The notes below the pieces were generated by a model that saw only the letters and a list, made by a program, of their open reading frames with translations, was not told the origin of the DNA and ran no database searches. The position numbers and the translations under genes are program-made. A DNA stretch of 64,000 bases, from contig NZ_BBZB01000002.1 of assembly GCF_001269985.1 (NCBI RefSeq), positions 1 through 64,000 of the forward strand, read 5' to 3'. Origin of the DNA: Pseudoalteromonas sp. '520P1 No. 423' (GTDB lineage Bacteria > Pseudomonadota > Gammaproteobacteria > Enterobacterales > Alteromonadaceae). Of this stretch, positions 9,698-19,837 are shown one piece after another. Numbering within the stretch: the stretch's first letter is position 1; every line of letters starts with the position of its first letter.

Positions 9698-10501
9698 ATG
9701 AAACATGACATCATAAATTTTGTGCATGCTAATGGCTTCCCTGCTAAAAGTTACAATACATTTTTAGATTTATTTAGCGATGACTTTAAAGTTATTGCAT
9801 TAGAAAAGTATGGGCATAACCCTTTATATTCTATTACCCATAATTGGCAATACCTTGTTGATGAGTTAATCGCGTTTGTGATCACACAAAAAAAAGCACT
9901 TAATCGAGAGCATGAAAAAGTAATTAATATTGGACATTCGTTTGGTGGTGTTATTTCCTTTATGGCAGCATGTCAAAGACCTGACCTTTTTAAAGGCCTT
10001 ATTATGCTAGATCCACCGGCTTTTACAGGCACAACAGCTTTTATGATGAAGTTACTCAAAGGTACAAAATTATTCGATAAAATATCCCCTGCGGGCAAAT
10101 CAAATATAAGACGTAAGCAATGGCCATTAAATACTAATATGGTAGAACAGTTTAAACACAAATCATTATTTAAAAACTTTGATATTCGTTGTTTATCTGA
10201 CTATGCAAACCATGGGTTTGTTAACAGAAATCAAAAACAAGAGTTATTATTCTCAGCTGAGGTGGAAACTGAAGTTTTTAGAACGCTACCTGTTAATCTT
10301 GGCAGTTATAAAAGTAAGTTGAATATTCCTGCAACATTAATTTATGCTCAAAATGGTGTATGTACTGGCAAAGCGGTAAAACGCTTTGCCAAGCAAAATA
10401 TTATCAATACAGTAGAGTTTGCAGATGCAGGTCATATGTTTCCATTAGAAAAGCCAGAACAAACTGCTGCACTTATTAAAGGTATTATTAAGACATTTTA
10501 A
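9698..10501 (+). CDS. Alpha/beta-hydrolase fold protein
   Basis: Cytoplasmic hydrolase of 267 residues with no signal peptide. The nucleophile elbow is GHSFGG with S81. The oxyanion region near the N-terminus is FVHANGFPAKSY, and the catalytic His lies in DAGHMFPLEKPEQ at about 246. The HANGFPA start is typical of the large alpha/beta-hydrolase group related to lipase- or esterase-like enzymes. The substrate cannot be deduced. It faces a small convergent gene 10 bases downstream and has no operon partner. Confidence 0.85.
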   Translation: MKHDIINFVHANGFPAKSYNTFLDLFSDDFKVIALEKYGHNPLYSITHNWQYLVDELIAFVITQKKALNREHEKVINIGHSFGGVISFMAACQRPDLFKGLIMLDPPAFTGTTAFMMKLLKGTKLFDKISPAGKSNIRRKQWPLNTNMVEQFKHKSLFKNFDIRCLSDYANHGFVNRNQKQELLFSAEVETEVFRTLPVNLGSYKSKLNIPATLIYAQNGVCTGKAVKRFAKQNIINTVEFADAGHMFPLEKPEQTAALIKGIIKTF

Positions 10502-10511
10502 ATGTTTTGAT

Positions 10512-10733
10512 TTATCTTTTTGAAAAAAACGCATCTAACTTTTGTGCACTTTTACGTGAGTATCGCTGAAATTTACGTAACCACTGCTTTGCTATTGGAT
10601 ATTCTTTACTTAACAAAACAAGGGCTAATGGGATAACGATAATTGCAGGGCCTGGTAAAATAATAAATAAAAGGCCGATTAAAAGTAAAAAACCGCCTAC
10701 TAATGTAATTGCTATTTTTTTCATTTGTTTCAT
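10512..10733 (-). CDS. Small PGPGW-type membrane protein
   Basis: A 73-residue inner-membrane protein. One long hydrophobic segment (residues about 7-42) carries FIILPGPAIIVIPLALVLLS, the hallmark of the putative transmembrane PGPGW family. A basic, helical tail follows (KQWLRKFQRYSRKSAQKL). The function of this family is not known. It is convergent with the hydrolase gene and preceded by an A+T-rich spacer. Confidence 0.75.
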   Translation of the reverse strand: MKQMKKIAITLVGGFLLLIGLLFIILPGPAIIVIPLALVLLSKEYPIAKQWLRKFQRYSRKSAQKLDAFFSKR

Positions 10734-10832
10734 AGATTAGTCCTTTATAAATATTGATTGTTTTAATTATTTATGAAGGCAAACTCCATTCCATTATTTT
10801 ACTAATTAAAAATCAATGTATTATGAAATTTC

Positions 10833-12263
10833 TTATTTTATAAGTTGCGTATTTTGACCAAATATTAGTGTATTAATTATTTTATTAACTTCAGAATCAA
10901 TAAGTTTACTTGTGATCCATACTTTGCCAGAATTCTGTATTGCATGAGATGCATTCACTAATAGATTAATAAAGACTTGTTGTAGTTTCTGCGGGTAGCC
11001 ATAAATTACAGAAGACGCTTCAAGTTGTGTAATAAGCTCTACCTTATATTCTAGTTCATTTGCAACTAATACTAAGCTCTTGTTTATTAGCTCATCGATA
11101 TTTACAGGTTCCATTTTTTCATTGTCTTGATGAACGTAACTACCTAAGTCTTTGATTATTTTTGATACTCTACCTGTTCCGTCTTGGCATGATTTGATAA
11201 CAGCTTCAATATCATTAAAAATATAATCCAGATCTTGCTCTTAATAATAAGTTTCAATTTCAGTTGATGGTTTATTTTCAATGACAAGTTTTTTAAAATC
11301 CATGATCACTTGATAATACTCAGTTAATATCTCGATATTACTTCGTATATAACCAATAGGGTTATTAATTCATGGGCGATACCTGCTGCTAACTGACCTA
11401 TGGATGCCATTTTTTCAGCATGCAATAATTGTTGATTTAATTGTGATAAAGCCAATTGATCGTGTTTTCTATCATTAATATCACTTATTGCAATTAAATA
11501 ATGATTTTCACCAAAAATAGAAACTAAACATCCTGAGTATTCAATATAAGATTTTTTATATTTGAAGATCAAATACCTTCTTGCATTGTTTTTGTTGCGC
11601 TATTTTTATCAAAGTTACCATTTACCATAGCTAAAATTGGTAAAAAATGACCAATTTTTTTATTTAGAATATCCTTATCATCAGCTTCAAATAGTTTATT
11701 AACTGCTTTATTTGTTTCCTTAATTATCCCTATTTCATTTACTAAAATAATTGAAGTGGGTACTGAATTCATTATGCTAGTAATACGTTTATTAGCTTCA
11801 TCTGCATTTCTTTGCAATTTAGCTTTCGTTATTTCTAATTTAATGTGTTGCGTTAAATTTTGAATGGTTTGAGATAACTCAATGACTTCTTCCGGACCAT
11901 AGTGTTATACAAATTTAATGTCTTCTTCAGTATCTAATTGTTTATTCGCAATATGGGTAATATTCTCTAGTGGCTTTACAATATTTTAATGATCCAGCGT
12001 GTACCAAATATGATCATGAATAAATATATGGCAATTAAACCTGAAACCCATGCTTTCAACTTATTAATCGCATTTTTATGTTTATTAGTTAAGTTTAACT
12101 CTTGTGCTATATAATTACTTTTTAATCGTTCGATGAGTCCAATAGTATTTGTCGTAATCACATCCGAACTTTCTATTGCTAAATCCCACTTTTTATCTTT
12201 TGGGTTATTTAGAGTAAGTAAAGAAGCGATAATGTCATCGTTGCTTTTGATCATTGAAATTAA
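10833..12263 (-). pseudogene. Broken sensor histidine kinase
   Basis: Pieces of one membrane kinase can be joined across frames. From the 5' end on the minus strand: the end of a sensory region, a transmembrane helix (AWVSGLIAIYLFMIIFGTRW), a HAMP-like linker with a stop near 11907, a PAS domain (IMNSVPTSIILVNEIGIIKE), a second frame with HisKA (MASIGQLAAGIAHEL, about 11350-11400), and the HATPase N-box region (QQVFINLLVNASHAIQ). Lesions include frameshifts near 11976, 11572 and 11370 (a missing A after HEL, which should read HELNNPIG), and a stop near 11242. The N-terminus is lost at the IS66-type element and the G-boxes are lost at the 3' end. It cannot encode a working kinase. Confidence 0.88.
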
Positions 12264-12305
12264 GTAACTATTCACTAGGGGAAAATTATTTTCTAATGAT
12301 CCTTT
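12264..12305. repeat. Left terminal inverted repeat of the IS66-type element
   Basis: Starts GTAACTATTCACTAGGGG and ends in TAATGATCCTTT. It matches the reverse complement of the right end over about 42 bases with one or two differences. Confidence 0.88.
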
Positions 12306-12309
12306 GTAA

Positions 12310-12747
12310 CTATTCAGCCTTATCTTCAATAAATACACCTGGAAGCTGATTTTTGAATAGCAATTCAAGAGATAGGCTTGCAGATACATATTGTTTTCTG
12401 CAAGTCGATAAATAGCTTCTGATCAAACAGAACATCTCTGCGCCTTGCATACTTCTAAAACATCCAGATATTTTTTGATGAACTTTTGTCATCCTGATAT
12501 CATTCTCTCCTTGATTATTGGTAAATGGAACTCCAGCGCTCGTCAGAAAGCGTAAGACATCATCTTGATAATCTCTTAATCGTTCCAACAATGCTCTGGA
12601 TTTTGTTCGTTTTAATCGCCCTCGCTGACCTTTTATACGGCTGTTTTCATCGGGCGCGGGGCATTCAATTTCACCTCCGGCTAGTATTTTTTGATATTGC
12701 GTTAAGTACTGCCGCTTAGTGTCTTCATCTAAGTTGAGGTCATCCAT
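12310..12747 (-). pseudogene. IS66 transposase C-terminal fragment
   Basis: The longest intact piece of the transposase, 145 residues. It contains RGRLKRTKSRALLERL, the catalytic-glutamate motif NNQGENDIRMTKVHQK, and GCFRSMQGAEMF, all typical of the DDE_Tnp_IS66 C-terminus. The rest of the protein is broken upstream, so this fragment is not a functional gene. Confidence 0.85.
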
Positions 12748-13611
12748 CGCTATTTTTACTCTTTTTTCATGAGGATAAAAATACGTCCACGACGTCGTTG
12801 ACGCGCCATGAAGTCATCGCCGTTTTCCACCGATATTAATACCAGTTTCATCAACATGTAACGTTTGGTGAGAGCTTTGTAATGACGTTTTTATGATATC
12901 TTCTGCACCTGATGACTTGACCAGTTCATCGGCTTGCTCATTAAAGTTAAGCAAACTACACGCACTGATGGGGATACCGAGCTGGTCGGCAAAGTATTCT
13001 TCAATAGGGTTATAATGGAGTAATTGATATTGGGATAAGTAAACGGCATGCGCTTTCACAACAACGCCATACTGGATAGGACTGTTAACGCCTTCTGGAA
13101 ACTCACCAACAAAACGTTTTCCTTACGCATTTTCAAGAATTTTTGCTTGGTATTCTGTCACCACTTTACTGATGTCGATGTCGACAACTTGCCACTTTTG
13201 AAAACCCACCTCACGATAATGTCCTTGAGGTAACATGTCTCGGTCAACTAAAATGACTTCTATCTCATCCGGTGTATCTGTCTAAGTTAGCGTTTTACCC
13301 GTTCGGACTTTTTGTCCACCCGTTGGTTTATCTGATTTATCTTTGGTTTGTTTTTCTCGGTTAATATCTTTTGATGGCGCAATACGACTATTTTTACTGT
13401 TAAGTCCCAATTTACTGGCAAGCATAACAACGATAACAAGAATAAGCTCGATAGACAGCTTCAACGCAGGCGTGAGACTTTTATCTTCTTGTAACTGAGC
13501 TTTAGTTTTCTCAACTATTTCAGTGATGTTGATGCTGTTTAAATTCATTGAAGCTAGGGCGATTAAGTCATAGCACTGGCTTGGCAAACTGGCAGGATCG
13601 GTCAATAGCTA

Positions 13612-13654
13612 AAAAGGATCATTAGAAAATAATTTACCCCTAGTGAATAGTTAC
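13612..13654. repeat. Right terminal inverted repeat of the IS66-type element
   Basis: Reads AAGGATCATTAGAAAATAAT then TTACCCCTAGTGAATAGTTAC, the inverse of the left end. Confidence 0.88.
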
Positions 13655-14252
13655 AAAACCGACATGCCAAACATTATAATTGGCATCATGTGTTGGGTAT
13701 TTGGACAATAATTCCATTGTTTATCATAGTCATTACAGCGACTGTATTTCATTTTAATTGGGCAAATGAAATACTCTATGGGGCATATTCAGAAGCACCT
13801 CCAGGCCCACGCCAAAAGAGAATTCCCGTAGACTTAATTAATGGCCAGCAAACTTATAAAGAATTGTTTAATTTTGCAAAACAACACGCTAAAGATAACG
13901 GTGCCAGCGATTGGCATTCAATGTGGCTAAAATTTGGTCGTGAAGTCGGTAATACCCGTTTTTATATCGATCGAAGCCTTGGAAATAACTACGATATGGC
14001 CTATGCACTATATTTATCAAATGATACAGCAGAAGTTATTCGAGTTAAACGATGCTCAGATTGGTCAAGTGGGGATCAAGCATGGGGAGTCGTTAGGTTC
14101 TTACATACTGGCAATATTTTGGTTTTATAGGACAAACTATCGCCGGCCTATCCTCTTTAGCAGCATGTTTTTTAGTATATACCGGGTTTACACTTTCGTG
14201 GCGGCGGTTAATTAAGCCTTTTAAACGTCGAAAAATATCTCAAATATTAAAT
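13655..14252 (+). pseudogene. C-terminal half of a PepSY-associated membrane protein
   Basis: An in-frame coding stretch begins right at the IS edge (NRHAKHYNWHHVLGIWTIIP) without a start codon; the GTG at 13690 is internal. It continues through a membrane helix (IIPLFIIVITATVFHF), a periplasmic segment ending SSGDQAWGVVRFLHTG, and a final helix (IAGLSSLAACFLVYTGFTLS then WRR). A missing T in the run at 14117-14120 breaks the frame after RFLHTGNI; restoring it gives FGFIGQTIAGL. The HYNWHHVLGIW and LRFLHTG patterns are typical of PepSY-associated TM proteins linked to iron uptake. The N-terminal half is gone. Confidence 0.82.
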
Positions 14253-14427
14253 TAAAATCTTTCATATTAAATACTTTTTGCTGCCAACTGGTATTTTTAT
14301 ACCCCTTGTAATAACTCGAGTATATTACCTTTAATGCAGGCTTAAAAGTGATGTTAATGCCTGCTTAATAGCAAGGTATGTAACAAAAAATAAGAGTGTT
14401 TAAGCTAAAAACTGTAAATATTTATAT
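14253..14427. other. Spacer between PepSY relic and origin
   Basis: No gene. A short inverted repeat (TGCAGGC ... GCCTGC, about 14335-14366) could fold but has no T-run. Confidence 0.4.
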
Positions 14428-14455
14428 GATCTAAATGACATCTTAGATCAAACAC

Positions 14456-14916
14456 CATATTTCTAACCAAACTAATTACTACAAACGGTAGTAATTGGTA
14501 TGTTATTTAATCAACATCCAAAATACGAACCATATATCTAACCAAACATATTCAAAAAGTTCATTAACTATACGAATTAAGCTATATAGACAGCATATTT
14601 CTAACCAAACATATCTGCATTGCATGAGCTTTTTAACCATAAGATCCAAAACATAATATAAAGTCGCATATTTCTAACCAAAAAATCCATATTCCGTGAT
14701 TTAGTAATCAATATATTGGTTATAAATTTAGATCTATAAATAAATAAACATGATGTTTCTAACCAAAAAACCAAAAATTAAACTGTTTTTTATACAATAA
14801 ATATCTCAAGGCGCATATTTCGAACTAAAAAATAATGAAGCAGCATATTTCTTACTAAAAAATGCGAATTAAGTTTTTATATAGTTAGAAATAATGATCA
14901 CGATTTCTAACCAAAT
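14456..14916 (+). repeat. Left iteron array, eight sites, forward orientation
   Basis: Sites start at 14456, 14531, 14594, 14667, 14752, 14814, 14844 and 14900 with consensus CATATTTCTAACCAAAM. The first, third and fourth share CATATTTCTAACCAAA exactly; the others differ at one to three positions. Gaps between starts are 75, 63, 73, 85, 62, 30 and 56 bp, mostly near whole helical turns. An inverted near copy (ATAGTTAGAAATAATG) sits at 14881-14896. Sparse strong sites suggest a regulatory or handcuffing array. Confidence 0.9.
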
Positions 14917-14935
14917 ATATGGATCTAAACATTGA

Positions 14936-15012
14936 TCTAAAAAACAACAAAATGAGTATTACTTGTAATTAAAATTTAAATTTATTGTAAATAAAGTTTA
15001 ACAATGAAAATC
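14936..15012. other. A+T-rich core, candidate duplex-unwinding element
   Basis: Very A+T-rich segment (AATTAAAATTTAAATTTATT and flanks) located between the two oppositely oriented iteron arrays, where strand opening would be expected. Confidence 0.5.
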
Positions 15013-15044
15013 AAATGTGTATTTTACCTGTGAGTAACTCATTT

Positions 15045-15378
15045 TTTTGGTAAGAAATACCGTTCTTATTAATTAGATTATCTGATCTTTTAGTTAGATC
15101 TTTTGATCGCAAAAATTTATTTTGGTTAGAAATAACGTATTTGATAGTAAGAAATACAGATCTAAAAGCCCATAAAAGCTTGTTTTGTTGTGGATAGATC
15201 TATTTTTTAAATATTATTAGTCAGAAATAGTGATCTAATATGGTTAGAAATAGATATCACCTTGGTTAGTAATATTGATCTCATCAAAGATCTTATTAGT
15301 TAGAAATCTTGAAATCTTTAGTTAGATATATCTTATTTAATGGTTAGAATTAAGCATCCGATTGGTTAGATATATAGT
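15045..15378 (-). repeat. Right iteron array, about eleven sites, reverse orientation
   Basis: Copies of GGTTAGAAAT or close variants. The G of the AGAAA core falls at 15054, 15097, 15129, 15151, 15224, 15247, 15269, 15303, 15325, 15347 and 15369. Spacing is 22-23 bp in runs (15129-15151, 15224-15269, 15303-15369), and the other gaps (32, 34, 43, 73) are near whole helical turns. Sites are more degenerate (GGTTAGTAAT, AGTCAGAAAT, GGTTAGATAT) than in the left array. Dense 22-bp phasing is typical of the array an initiator fills to open an origin. Confidence 0.88.
15189..15197 (-). promoter_or_regulatory. DnaA-box-like site
   Basis: TGTGGATAG differs by one base from the DnaA box TGTGGATAA. 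It lies inside the right iteron array, between the sites at 15151 and 15224. Confidence 0.5.
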
Positions 15379-15540
15379 TCGTTTAGTTTATTTTAAACCT
15401 TATTATCAATAACTTAAATCATCCTTCCTAAACTAATCCAACACCTCATTTTAATATTAAATTCTACTCTTTTAACCTAATCTAAAAACAATTCCTTTTA
15501 TTTACCTTTTCATAGAAAAATATGTGATCAAAAAAAGATC

Positions 15541-15557
15541 TCTATTTCTAACCAAAG
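15541..15557 (+). promoter_or_regulatory. Iteron operator upstream of the initiator gene
   Basis: CTATTTCTAACCAAAGC, an exact TTTCTAACCAAA core, lies alone 80 bp before the initiator ATG and 160 bp from the nearest array. Its place suggests autorepression of the initiator gene. Confidence 0.65.
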
Positions 15558-15636
15558 CTATCTTGCATGCTTTAAATATAAATTTTATGATCCAAAACAC
15601 TTAAAGATCATTCTAATAAGAAAAAGAGAACCTCTA

Positions 15637-16779
15637 ATGCTAGCAACTACACCAGATTTCAAAGTAGATCCGAAAGAAGCTTTGCGATTACGTTTATTCG
15701 AAGTATTAGATGGGGATAAATATGATCTGAGTTTAGAGCGTAAATATTCAAACTCCATTACAAGTATTGATTTGATCCCAAGATTCTATCGAGGATATGG
15801 CGCAATTAAACCTGTTGCTGATTTAGCTTCCAATACAGTTTCAATCTCAAACAATTTTTCTATTCAGGGTATGGATTATACTTGTCGTGTTCAACCTGCT
15901 GTGATCCAAAGAATAGATCGTAAAACTAAAGAAAAAGTAGAATTTTATGCTCTACCTTCTGATGCAGAAGAACTTATTGAAAAAGTAATTTTTTTAATCG
16001 CATCAACAAATGGTCTCGAAAGAAAGTCTATTGGTGGCATAACGCGATATGGCACAAGTTTTAGTTTATACGAAATAAAAAAATACCTTCAATTGATGGG
16101 TAAAACAAAAAGCTATGAACAAATACGTGAATCATTAACAATAATCAGAGACTCTAAAACTCGTATTAGTCAAACAGATCAAAATAATCCAAAACGTCGT
16201 GCTGAAATCACTCATGATGTATGGTCTGATGCTGTACTTGAACTTGAAGGTAATGGCAGAGGAAGAGACCGCTGTTATATAGGATTTAGTGATTTTGTAG
16301 TCCAAGAAATATCAAATTTAAGTTATCGACAAATTTTATTCAGTAGATTAACTTGTTATGGTTCAACCTTTTCACGTTATTTAGACTTATATCTTTCTAG
16401 TATGTGGACATCAGCAACATTAGACAGAAAAGAACCTATCAGCTTATTACGTATTATGGAATCTTTTGGTAAACCACAAGTATCAATCGTAACAAAACGC
16501 CGTGATATGCGAGCTGCATTGTTAGATTTACTTGAAAAAAATGTAATAAAAACAGTACCTTCACCTATAAAAAAACGTATAAATGATGAAGAATTTGATT
16601 ACTTATATTATTTAGAACCAACTGATCATTTTGTAGAAGAAATGATAATTTCTAACGGTAAATTAAAAGGTTTAAAAAGTTTATCGAAAAAGATATCTGA
16701 AGATGAAATTAAAGAATTACCAGATAAAGTAGGTCGTGTATATAGTGATTTTGTTTGTCCTGATACAAATGTGATCTAA
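15637..16779 (+). CDS. Plasmid/chromid replication initiator protein
   Basis: DNA-binding initiator of 380 residues expected to bind the adjacent iterons and recruit the replisome. Two winged-helix-like regions are suggested: residues about 105-175 (AEELIEKVIFLIASTNGLER ... YEIKKYLQLMGKTKSYEQIR) and about 225-310 (SNLSYRQILFSRLTCYGSTF ... SLLRIMESFGKPQ ... RRDMRAALLDLLEK). This layout and size resemble the RPA/RepA-type plasmid initiators; I do not recognise a specific named orthologue, and it is much smaller than Vibrio RctB (about 660 residues). The ATG is preceded by AAGAGAACCTCTA. A strong terminator follows. No parA or parB gene lies beside it. Role is inferred from location and fold pattern. 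Confidence 0.82.
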   Translation: MLATTPDFKVDPKEALRLRLFEVLDGDKYDLSLERKYSNSITSIDLIPRFYRGYGAIKPVADLASNTVSISNNFSIQGMDYTCRVQPAVIQRIDRKTKEKVEFYALPSDAEELIEKVIFLIASTNGLERKSIGGITRYGTSFSLYEIKKYLQLMGKTKSYEQIRESLTIIRDSKTRISQTDQNNPKRRAEITHDVWSDAVLELEGNGRGRDRCYIGFSDFVVQEISNLSYRQILFSRLTCYGSTFSRYLDLYLSSMWTSATLDRKEPISLLRIMESFGKPQVSIVTKRRDMRAALLDLLEKNVIKTVPSPIKKRINDEEFDYLYYLEPTDHFVEEMIISNGKLKGLKSLSKKISEDEIKELPDKVGRVYSDFVCPDTNVI

Positions 16780-16810
16780 TAAAACTTTTATAACTCACTT
16801 ATTATCAATA

Positions 16811-16836
16811 AAAAAAGCATGATTAAATCATGCTTT
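16811..16836. terminator. Bidirectional terminator between initiator and rluF
   Basis: AAAAAAGCATGAT / ATCATGCTTTTTT hairpin with a three-base loop between two convergent genes. Confidence 0.9.
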
Positions 16837-16861
16837 TTTTATGGTCTTAGATTTATAATTC

Positions 16862-17836
16862 TTATTTCTTTAAAGATAATGTGCCTTTAATCCGCTTTGG
16901 CTTTGTTGCTTTATTACTATGCGTTTTGTTTTCTTTATTAAAAGGTTTTTTATTATCTCTCTTTGATGTCTTTTTTGACTCGTTATTTGAAGAATTATCT
17001 TTAAAGCTTCTTTTTCTATCTGATGATCCAGCCTTGTTATTAAAACGTTTATTCTGATCATTCTCTACTTTTTTAAACGATTTATTCTGTTGACGTTTAT
17101 TAGCATCCATCGAATGCTCTTCAGTCTTTCCTGAACTCTCAACAGAACCATTTATTTGCTGCATCTCAGTGTCTGTTAAATGGCGCCACTTACCAACAGG
17201 CAAACCTTTAAGGGTAACATTCATAATACGCGTACGTTGTAATGTAATTACTTCATAACCTAAATATTCACACATACGACGGATCTGACGATTTAATCCC
17301 TGCGTTAATATCATTGAGAATGTATCTTTACTTATTTGCTTAACCGTACATTTTTTAGTTACAGTGCCAAGTATTGGAATACCATTTGACATCTTTTGAA
17401 CAAAAGTACTATTAATAGATTTATCAACTTTAACGACATACTCTTTTTCGTGATTATTACCGGCTCTTAAAATCTTATTAACGATATCACCTTCATTTGT
17501 CAAAAAAATCAAACCTTCTGAAGGACGATCTAATCGACCGATAGGAAAAATACGTTCAGGATAGTTAATCGCACGAATAATATTACTGTGAATTTTCCTC
17601 TCTGTTGTACAAGTTACACCAACTGGTTTGTTATATGCGATATAAACAGCTTTTGGTTTTTCTTTTAAAGGTCGACCATTTACTTTAACAACATCATCTT
17701 CACATACCTGAGTACCCACTTCGGCTTTAAAACCATTAATAGTTACCTTTCCACTTTCAATATATTTGTCAGCTTCTCGGCGAGAACAAAACCCCGTTTC
17801 ACTGATAAATTTGTTGAGGCGCTTGGTATCTGTCAT
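16862..17836 (-). CDS. rluF: 23S rRNA pseudouridine synthase, RluF type
   Basis: Cytoplasmic RNA-modifying enzyme of the RsuA/RluB/E/F family. Residues 5-50 form an S4 RNA-binding domain ([20 protein letters not shown]). The catalytic core has the aspartate in [18 protein letters not shown] (about 96-113), plus EKEYVVKV and [17 protein letters not shown], the latter typical of RluF. The target would be U2604 of 23S rRNA by analogy with E. coli. The last 90 residues are a low-complexity Lys/Asn/Ser-rich tail, a common extension in RluF. The gene converges on the replication initiator. Confidence 0.88.
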   Translation of the reverse strand: MTDTKRLNKFISETGFCSRREADKYIESGKVTINGFKAEVGTQVCEDDVVKVNGRPLKEKPKAVYIAYNKPVGVTCTTERKIHSNIIRAINYPERIFPIGRLDRPSEGLIFLTNEGDIVNKILRAGNNHEKEYVVKVDKSINSTFVQKMSNGIPILGTVTKKCTVKQISKDTFSMILTQGLNRQIRRMCEYLGYEVITLQRTRIMNVTLKGLPVGKWRHLTDTEMQQINGSVESSGKTEEHSMDANKRQQNKSFKKVENDQNKRFNNKAGSSDRKRSFKDNSSNNESKKTSKRDNKKPFNKENKTHSNKATKPKRIKGTLSLKK

Positions 17837-17930
17837 AGGTGTTCCAAAAAGTAAAAGTCAAAAATCAGCGACATTGTAAACGAGCAAGGCTCAACGACCA
17901 ATCATTAAAATGGTAAAATTTAAAAAAGTC

Positions 17931-18359
17931 TTAGCGTTTAAACTTGGTTTCTAATAAAACAGAAGAATTTGTACGCTCTACGCCATCTAAGTTACCAATA
18001 TCATCAAGAATACGGCTTAATTGAGCTAATGACTGCGCTTGTACTATCGCGATTAAGTCATGCTCTCCACTTGTTGCGTAAAGTTCGCTAATTTGACTAA
18101 CTTGTTTAAGTTCTAAGTTTGTTTTTGTTGTCAGTTTTTGTTTCACTTTTATAGAAACATGTGCAGATACTAAATCTTGTGAAAACTCATTTCCATATTG
18201 CACTACGTAACCTTTAATTACACCGCTTCTTTCCAGTTTTGCGATGCGATTTTGTACGGTAGAGCGAGATAAACTGAGTGCTCTGGCCAAGTCAGAAACA
18301 CTGGTTCTAGCATTTGTTCTTAGTATAGAAAGTAGCTTTTCATCCTGTTCACTTATCAT
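17931..18359 (-). CDS. Lrp/AsnC-family transcriptional regulator
   Basis: Small DNA-binding regulator with an N-terminal HTH (DEKLLSILRTNARTSVSDLA, then LSLSRSTVQNRIAKLERSGV) and a C-terminal RAM/AsnC ligand-binding domain (ELYATSGEHDLIAIVQAQS). It is divergent from astC-astA-astD and so probably regulates arginine catabolism, as Lrp-type proteins often control adjacent amino-acid genes. I place the start at MISEQDEKLL because it begins the conserved HTH and is preceded by AAGAG; upstream in-frame ATGs at 18380, 18389 and 18410 would add a poorly conserved leader. The effector is unknown but may be arginine or another amino acid. Confidence 0.88.
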   Translation of the reverse strand: MISEQDEKLLSILRTNARTSVSDLARALSLSRSTVQNRIAKLERSGVIKGYVVQYGNEFSQDLVSAHVSIKVKQKLTTKTNLELKQVSQISELYATSGEHDLIAIVQAQSLAQLSRILDDIGNLDGVERTNSSVLLETKFKR

Positions 18360-18499
18360 TTTGATAACTCTTTTGGTCATATTGTTCATTATATTGGTTA
18401 ATTTTAACAAAATAACACTGCACTTTGAAATAAATAATACACATAATTAATAAATCATAATAATTAGTGCTGAAGTTAGATTCATTTATACAAATGTGA

Positions 18500-19750
<1,251 letters not shown>

Positions 19751-19837
19751 TCACTTTTTAATTAATTAAACAGGCTAAATAGTAAAATATACTAATTAGT
19801 CTGTTTTGATGTCTATAAAAGGTATGAGTAACTTACT

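Larger units (their letters stand above)
12264..13654 (-). mobile_element. Degraded IS66-family insertion sequence, about 1.39 kb
   Basis: Bounded by inverted repeats of about 42 bp that begin GTAACTATTCACTAGGGG. Inside, the minus strand encodes a decayed IS66-type transposase. The N-terminal part (SKLGLNSKNSRIAPSKD, 13282-13605) is followed in the same frame by TAG and TAA stops and then by HVDETGINIGGKRR. A TGA replaces an expected Trp before LHGAS. The region that normally contains the DHWKPYY...NAHHLREL block is deleted near 12750. The C-terminal block is well preserved (FTNNQGENDIRMTKVHQKIS and STCRKQ). Expected 8-bp target duplications are absent: the flanks are GAAATTAA and AAAACCGA. 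The element is inactive. Confidence 0.88.
14428..15636. other. Putative iteron-type replication origin (chromid or plasmid type)
   Basis: Non-coding 1.2-kb region directly upstream of the replication initiator gene. It contains about 20 copies or near copies of the core TTTCTAACCAAA in two clusters of opposite orientation, an A+T-rich core between them, 19 GATC sites by eye, a DnaA-box-like 9-mer, and a further iteron 80 bp before the initiator ATG. This layout is that of an iteron-regulated origin, with GATC density recalling Dam/SeqA-controlled origins such as Vibrio oriCII. It is not oriC-like: no dnaA/dnaN/gidA genes are present. Activity is inferred. Confidence 0.85.

Noticed and set aside
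14335..14366. Inverted repeat GCAGGC ... GCCTGC as a terminator of the PepSY relic
   Set aside because: Loop is long and there is no T-run; kept only as a note in the spacer entry.
14456..15378. CRISPR-like array at 14.4-15.4 kb
   Set aside because: Repeats are short (10-17 bp), occur in both orientations, vary in sequence and lie next to an initiator gene without cas genes. This is an iteron array.
15637..16779. Initiator as RctB orthologue
   Set aside because: Far too short (380 versus about 660 residues) and no recognisable RctB motifs; the plasmid RepA/RPA-type reading fits better.
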